Made by a program: the position numbers and the translations under genes
The notes under the pieces: generated by a model
Seen by the model: the letters and a program-made list of their open reading frames with translations, nothing else
Database searches by the model: none
What the model was told of the DNA's origin: nothing
Shown here: piece after piece, positions 61,895 through 64,000 of the stretch
How the letters are laid out: every line of letters begins with the position of its first letter
How positions within the stretch are numbered: the stretch's first letter is position 1
Origin: Planctomycetaceae bacterium
GTDB lineage: Bacteria > Planctomycetota > Planctomycetia > Pirellulales > Pirellulaceae
Assembly: GCA_016794985.1 (NCBI GenBank)
Contig: JAEUIQ010000066.1
Coordinates: 20,656 to 84,655 of the forward strand
DNA: 64,000 nucleotides
Direction of reading: 5' to 3'

Positions 61895-62400
61895 GCACCC
61901 ACCATCGGGCTCGCCCCGATGGAAGCCTGACTGACCAGCTACCAGCTACGAGGGGAACGCGCGAACCGCTCACCATCGGGCTCGTCCCGATGGAAGCCTG
62001 ACTGACCAGCTACCAGCTACCAAGCCCCAAAACAAAACCCCAAACCGCTCACCATCGGGCTCGCCCCGATGGAAGCCTGACTGAGCAGCTACCAGCTACG
62101 AGGGGAACCCCAAACCGCTCACCATCGGGCTCGCCCCGATGGAAGCCTGACTGACCAGCTACCAGCTACCACCCCAAAAACAAACCCCGAACCGCTCACC
62201 ATCGGGCTCGCCCCGATGGAAGCCTGACTGAGCAGCTACCAGCTACCACCCCAAAAACAAACCCCGACCCGCTCACCATCGGGCTCGCCCCGATGGAAGC
62301 CTGACTGACCAGCTACCAACCCCCAAAAACAAACCCCAAACCGCTCACCATCGGGCTCGCCCCGATGGAAGCCTGACTGACCAGCTACCAGCTACCAACC
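61895..62400 (-). repeat. REP-like hairpin array, seven units (left of transposase)
   Basis: Seven near-identical units spaced 70-79 bp start (at ACCATCGGG) near 61901, 61972, 62051, 62121, 62198, 62275 and 62347. Each contains the palindrome CATCGGG-ctcgc-CCCGATG (7-bp stem), then GAAGCCTGACTGACCAGCTA. On the minus strand the unit reads GTAGCTGGTCAGTCAGGCTT followed by the hairpin, i.e. a GTAG tetranucleotide 5' of a palindrome as in classical REP elements. The array ends 8 bp from the transposase stop codon. Confidence 0.88.
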
Positions 62401-62408
62401 CCCAAGAT

Positions 62409-63206
62409 TTAACCTAATGCTCTGCGAATCGCCGCGTGATCATAAGAGCCGAACGTGCCAACGTAAAAACTATACTCAAACATGGCCTTCATACCGCTGA
62501 CATAAGCCAGGTTATTCATCAAAGCTAAGGCAACGTCTTGTGGCGATTCATCGACATGACAGCCGACCAGAATGTGCATGTGATTGGCGACCAAGCCGAT
62601 TCTTCCGAGCAAGTGTCCTTTCTGTTGACAGCTACGGATGATCATGAGTCGAATCGCGATTAGCGCCTTCTCGTCAACAATGTTTAGATGCTCACGGTAC
62701 TCCAGAACAATGTGCAGGCTGTTCAAGAACTGCCCATGGGAACTTAGACGCGCGTCATGCAGCTTGATTGATTCATCAACATACTGCAGCGATTCGAAGA
62801 GTAGCTGAACTTTCGGATCGGCCATCGGATGTCGAGCAGGTTGCTTCGCAACGTAAGCATCCAGGCACGAATTGTTGGCAGCGCCGACGCTCAAGACCGA
62901 ATAATTCCGACGAAACAACTTGGGAACAGCCTCCTTCACCACATACTGAAGTCGCCCTTTGATGCTTCTAATGATTTGAGCGGGCGAGATTTGCGGCTGC
63001 GTGCTCACAAAAAACTGAATCGTCAATGCATCCGGTCGATGATACTCAAGAATTCGGACCGCATCAGGTTCTGTTGCCGCTTTGAGCGATTCCAACCAAT
63101 GCGACTCGGGTGGCGTTGGCTCTCGGAGAAACAACGTCAATGACCAATTTAGTTGGTAGGCAGCGCGAGTATCGTCAGCAGTGTAAATGGGCTCTGGCTT
63201 GTTCAT
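62409..63206 (-). CDS. REP-associated tyrosine transposase-like protein, apparently two fused Y1/HUH domains
   Basis: 265 residues. ATG 63206 has AGGGA eight bases upstream. The N-terminal half resembles a Y1_Tnp domain: AYQLNWSLTLF, SPAQIIRSIKGRLQYVV and then RRNYSVLSVGAANN with CLDAYVAKQ, where Tyr118 matches the catalytic-Tyr helix (YxxxQ). Its expected HUH position reads T62-I63-Q64 (LTIQFFVSTQP), so the histidines are lost. The C-terminal half is a second such domain: FLNSLHIVLEYREH, RIGLVANHMHILVG with an intact HUH (H209, H211), ending in SFYVGTFGSYDHAAI. HUH transposases work as dimers in which one subunit's Tyr pairs with the other's HUH. One chain could thus form a composite active site. 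REP-like arrays flank the gene on both sides in opposite orientation. Confidence 0.75.
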   Translation of the reverse strand: MNKPEPIYTADDTRAAYQLNWSLTLFLREPTPPESHWLESLKAATEPDAVRILEYHRPDALTIQFFVSTQPQISPAQIIRSIKGRLQYVVKEAVPKLFRRNYSVLSVGAANNSCLDAYVAKQPARHPMADPKVQLLFESLQYVDESIKLHDARLSSHGQFLNSLHIVLEYREHLNIVDEKALIAIRLMIIRSCQQKGHLLGRIGLVANHMHILVGCHVDESPQDVALALMNNLAYVSGMKAMFEYSFYVGTFGSYDHAAIRRALG

Positions 63207-63350
63207 TGCCGTGATCCCTTTGAGATGAAGTGACGAGCTGATTTTATTCCGTGGACGAAATCAGGAGTAGCTAGTCAGTTAATGTTCCGCTGGAACAGGG
63301 CCAGCGGTGACGGGGCAGGGGCTTTGGTTTTGCGGCGGGGATAGCCGGCT
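63207..63350. other. Upstream region of the transposase
   Basis: 144 bp between the gene start and the right array, including GGAGTAGCTAGTCAG near 63265, a partial echo of the REP unit head. No other gene seen. Confidence 0.4.
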
Positions 63351-63590
63351 CGTAGCTGCCCAGTCACGCTTCCATCGCGACGAGCCCGATGGTGAGCAGC
63401 TCGCGCGTTCGCCTCGTAGCTCGCCAGTCACGCTTCCATCGGGACGAGCCCGATGGTGAGTCAGCGGAGCTTATTTTGGGCTCGTAGCTCGCCAGTCACG
63501 CTTCCATCGGGACGAGCCCGATGGTGAGAAGTTCGCGCGCTCCCCTCGTAGCTGCCCAGTCACGCTTCCATCGGGACGAGCCCGATTTCC
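63351..63590 (+). repeat. REP-like hairpin array, four units (right of transposase, inverted)
   Basis: GTAG heads occur near 63352, 63416, 63484 and 63548 (spacing 64-68 bp), each followed by AGTCACGCTTCCATCGGGAC and GAGCCCGATGG. These are the inverse complement of the left array, with a slightly different head (CCAGTCACG against TCAGTCAGG). The first unit has one mismatch in the stem (CATCGCG). The last loses the 3' arm end (CCCGATTTCC). Confidence 0.88.
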
Positions 63591-63666
63591 GTGGTTTCGC
63601 CAGCATGCAGGGTTTGCTAGACTGGGGGCATGGCGAGATTCACGCAATCAACGGGGAGCCCAATCA

Positions 63667-63868
63667 ATGAACAAATTGACTGAATATCTGTACACTGCCG
63701 CAAGATCGGTTCACCTGGGCGTGGCTCGAAACACGATCCGCAAATGGGCTGCCCTTGGCGCTATCCCGATGCACCGGAACCCGGCCAACGGCTAATCGCT
63801 TGTTCATGCGCAGCGATCTGGACCAGTTCTTGAAGAAGGCTGCCAAGCCGGTGAACAACAAGAAGTAA
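63667..63868 (+). pseudogene. Excisionase/MerR-like helix-turn-helix protein, frameshifted
   Basis: The ATG at 63667 (GGGGAG upstream) gives 42 residues with a typical HTH: LGVARNTIRKWAALGAIPMH and RNPANG, then a TAA at 63793-63795. Dropping one A there restores the expected continuation GYRLF and RSDLDQFLKKAAK to a TAA at 63866-63868, 67 residues in all. This is the length and form of small excisionase-family DNA-binding proteins that often precede type I restriction-modification genes. The extra base is either a real frameshift or a sequencing error. The gene lies 25 bp upstream of hsdM. Confidence 0.75.
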
Positions 63869-63893
63869 CACACGACAAGGAATTCGCCCGTCA

Positions 63894-64000
63894 ATGGCTA
63901 AGAAGAAAGCATCTGAAACCAAGAACAGCACTGCTAACATCGGCTTCGAGGCCAAGCTGTGGCTCGCTGCCGACAAGCTGCGCAACAACATGGACGCGGC
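63894..64000 (+). CDS. hsdM: Type I restriction-modification methyltransferase subunit, N-terminus only
   Basis: The first 35 codons are in the window; the rest lies beyond its end. ATG 63894 follows an AAGGA. The sequence reads MAKKKASETK, then ANIGFEAKLWLAADKLRNNM, which matches the conserved N-terminus of type I N-6 adenine methyltransferases. Downstream hsdS and hsdR would be expected. The call rests on a short but characteristic stretch. Confidence 0.8.
   Translation, partial: MAKKKASETKNSTANIGFEAKLWLAADKLRNNMDA

Noticed and set aside
61895..62400. Regular repeats suggesting a CRISPR array
   Set aside because: The conserved block is ~50 bp with an internal hairpin and the linkers are only ~16-26 bp and similar to each other, unlike unique ~30-bp spacers. 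Inverted copies lie across a transposase-like gene and no cas gene is present.

Overview
The window looks like a chromosomal segment of a planctomycete, most likely of the Pirellulales. The evidence is the gene content: two DUF1549/DUF1553 plus DUF1501 loci, a DUF1592-type cytochrome protein, planctomycete-style c-type haem motifs (CxxCH and CxxxxCH), several PQQ/WD40 propeller proteins, two FGly sulfatases, an ispE-spoVG pair and frequent GTG/TTG starts. Base composition looks moderate (roughly mid-50s % GC by eye, not computed). No rRNA or tRNA gene was found.

Layout. 1-8310: a sulfatase running in from the left edge, a secreted EEP-family nuclease/phosphatase, a 1365-residue protein of unknown function on the minus strand, and a long intergenic stretch. 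8311-18923: a PQQ-propeller protein with NPFG repeats, a small phosphoesterase, a HEAT-repeat lipoprotein, a sodium/solute symporter, a long adenylate-kinase-like protein, a zinc-ribbon acyl carrier protein and a second sulfatase. 18924-32190 is mostly housekeeping: a Mur-ligase paralogue with degraded signature motifs, a thioredoxin-like protein, a polyprenyl-phosphate glycosyltransferase, endonuclease III, TypA/BipA, a BamB-like protein, a DUF368 lipid-carrier transporter, ispE-spoVG (SpoVG carries a zinc-ribbon insertion), a CdsZ-like zinc-ribbon protein, a methyltransferase, a hotdog thioesterase and an ACT-domain protein. 32191-33470 is a gene-free array of about 270-bp repeats built around long hairpins. 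33471-41463: a DUF1592 protein coupled to a bacterial arginyl-type aminoacyltransferase, a two-domain rhodanese with FxsA, an SDR/MDR dehydrogenase pair, and coproheme decarboxylase with a lone receiver domain. 41786-50829 is one same-strand run: DUF1549-LamG-DUF1553, DUF1501, then an ABC ATPase, an FtsX-type permease and an HlyD-type periplasmic adaptor. 51184-61745: a small lipoprotein, then a minus-strand DUF1501/DUF1549-DUF1553/WD40-cytochrome operon, a one-TM protein and a PhoD-like phosphatase.

The right end (61895-64000) is accessory DNA. A transposase-like gene of the HUH/Y1 class is flanked by two oppositely oriented arrays of REP-like hairpin units, seven on one side and four on the other. 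The arrangement is that of a REP/RAYT locus. The protein appears to be two fused Y1 domains: the tyrosine motif is kept in the first half and the HUH histidines in the second. Beyond it lie a frameshifted helix-turn-helix gene and the start of a type I restriction-modification methyltransferase. I consider this corner the most interesting part of the window.

Genes are tightly packed. Several convergent pairs overlap or are separated by fewer than 20 bp, leaving no room for conventional terminators. Many neighbours are coupled by ATGA/TTGA overlaps.
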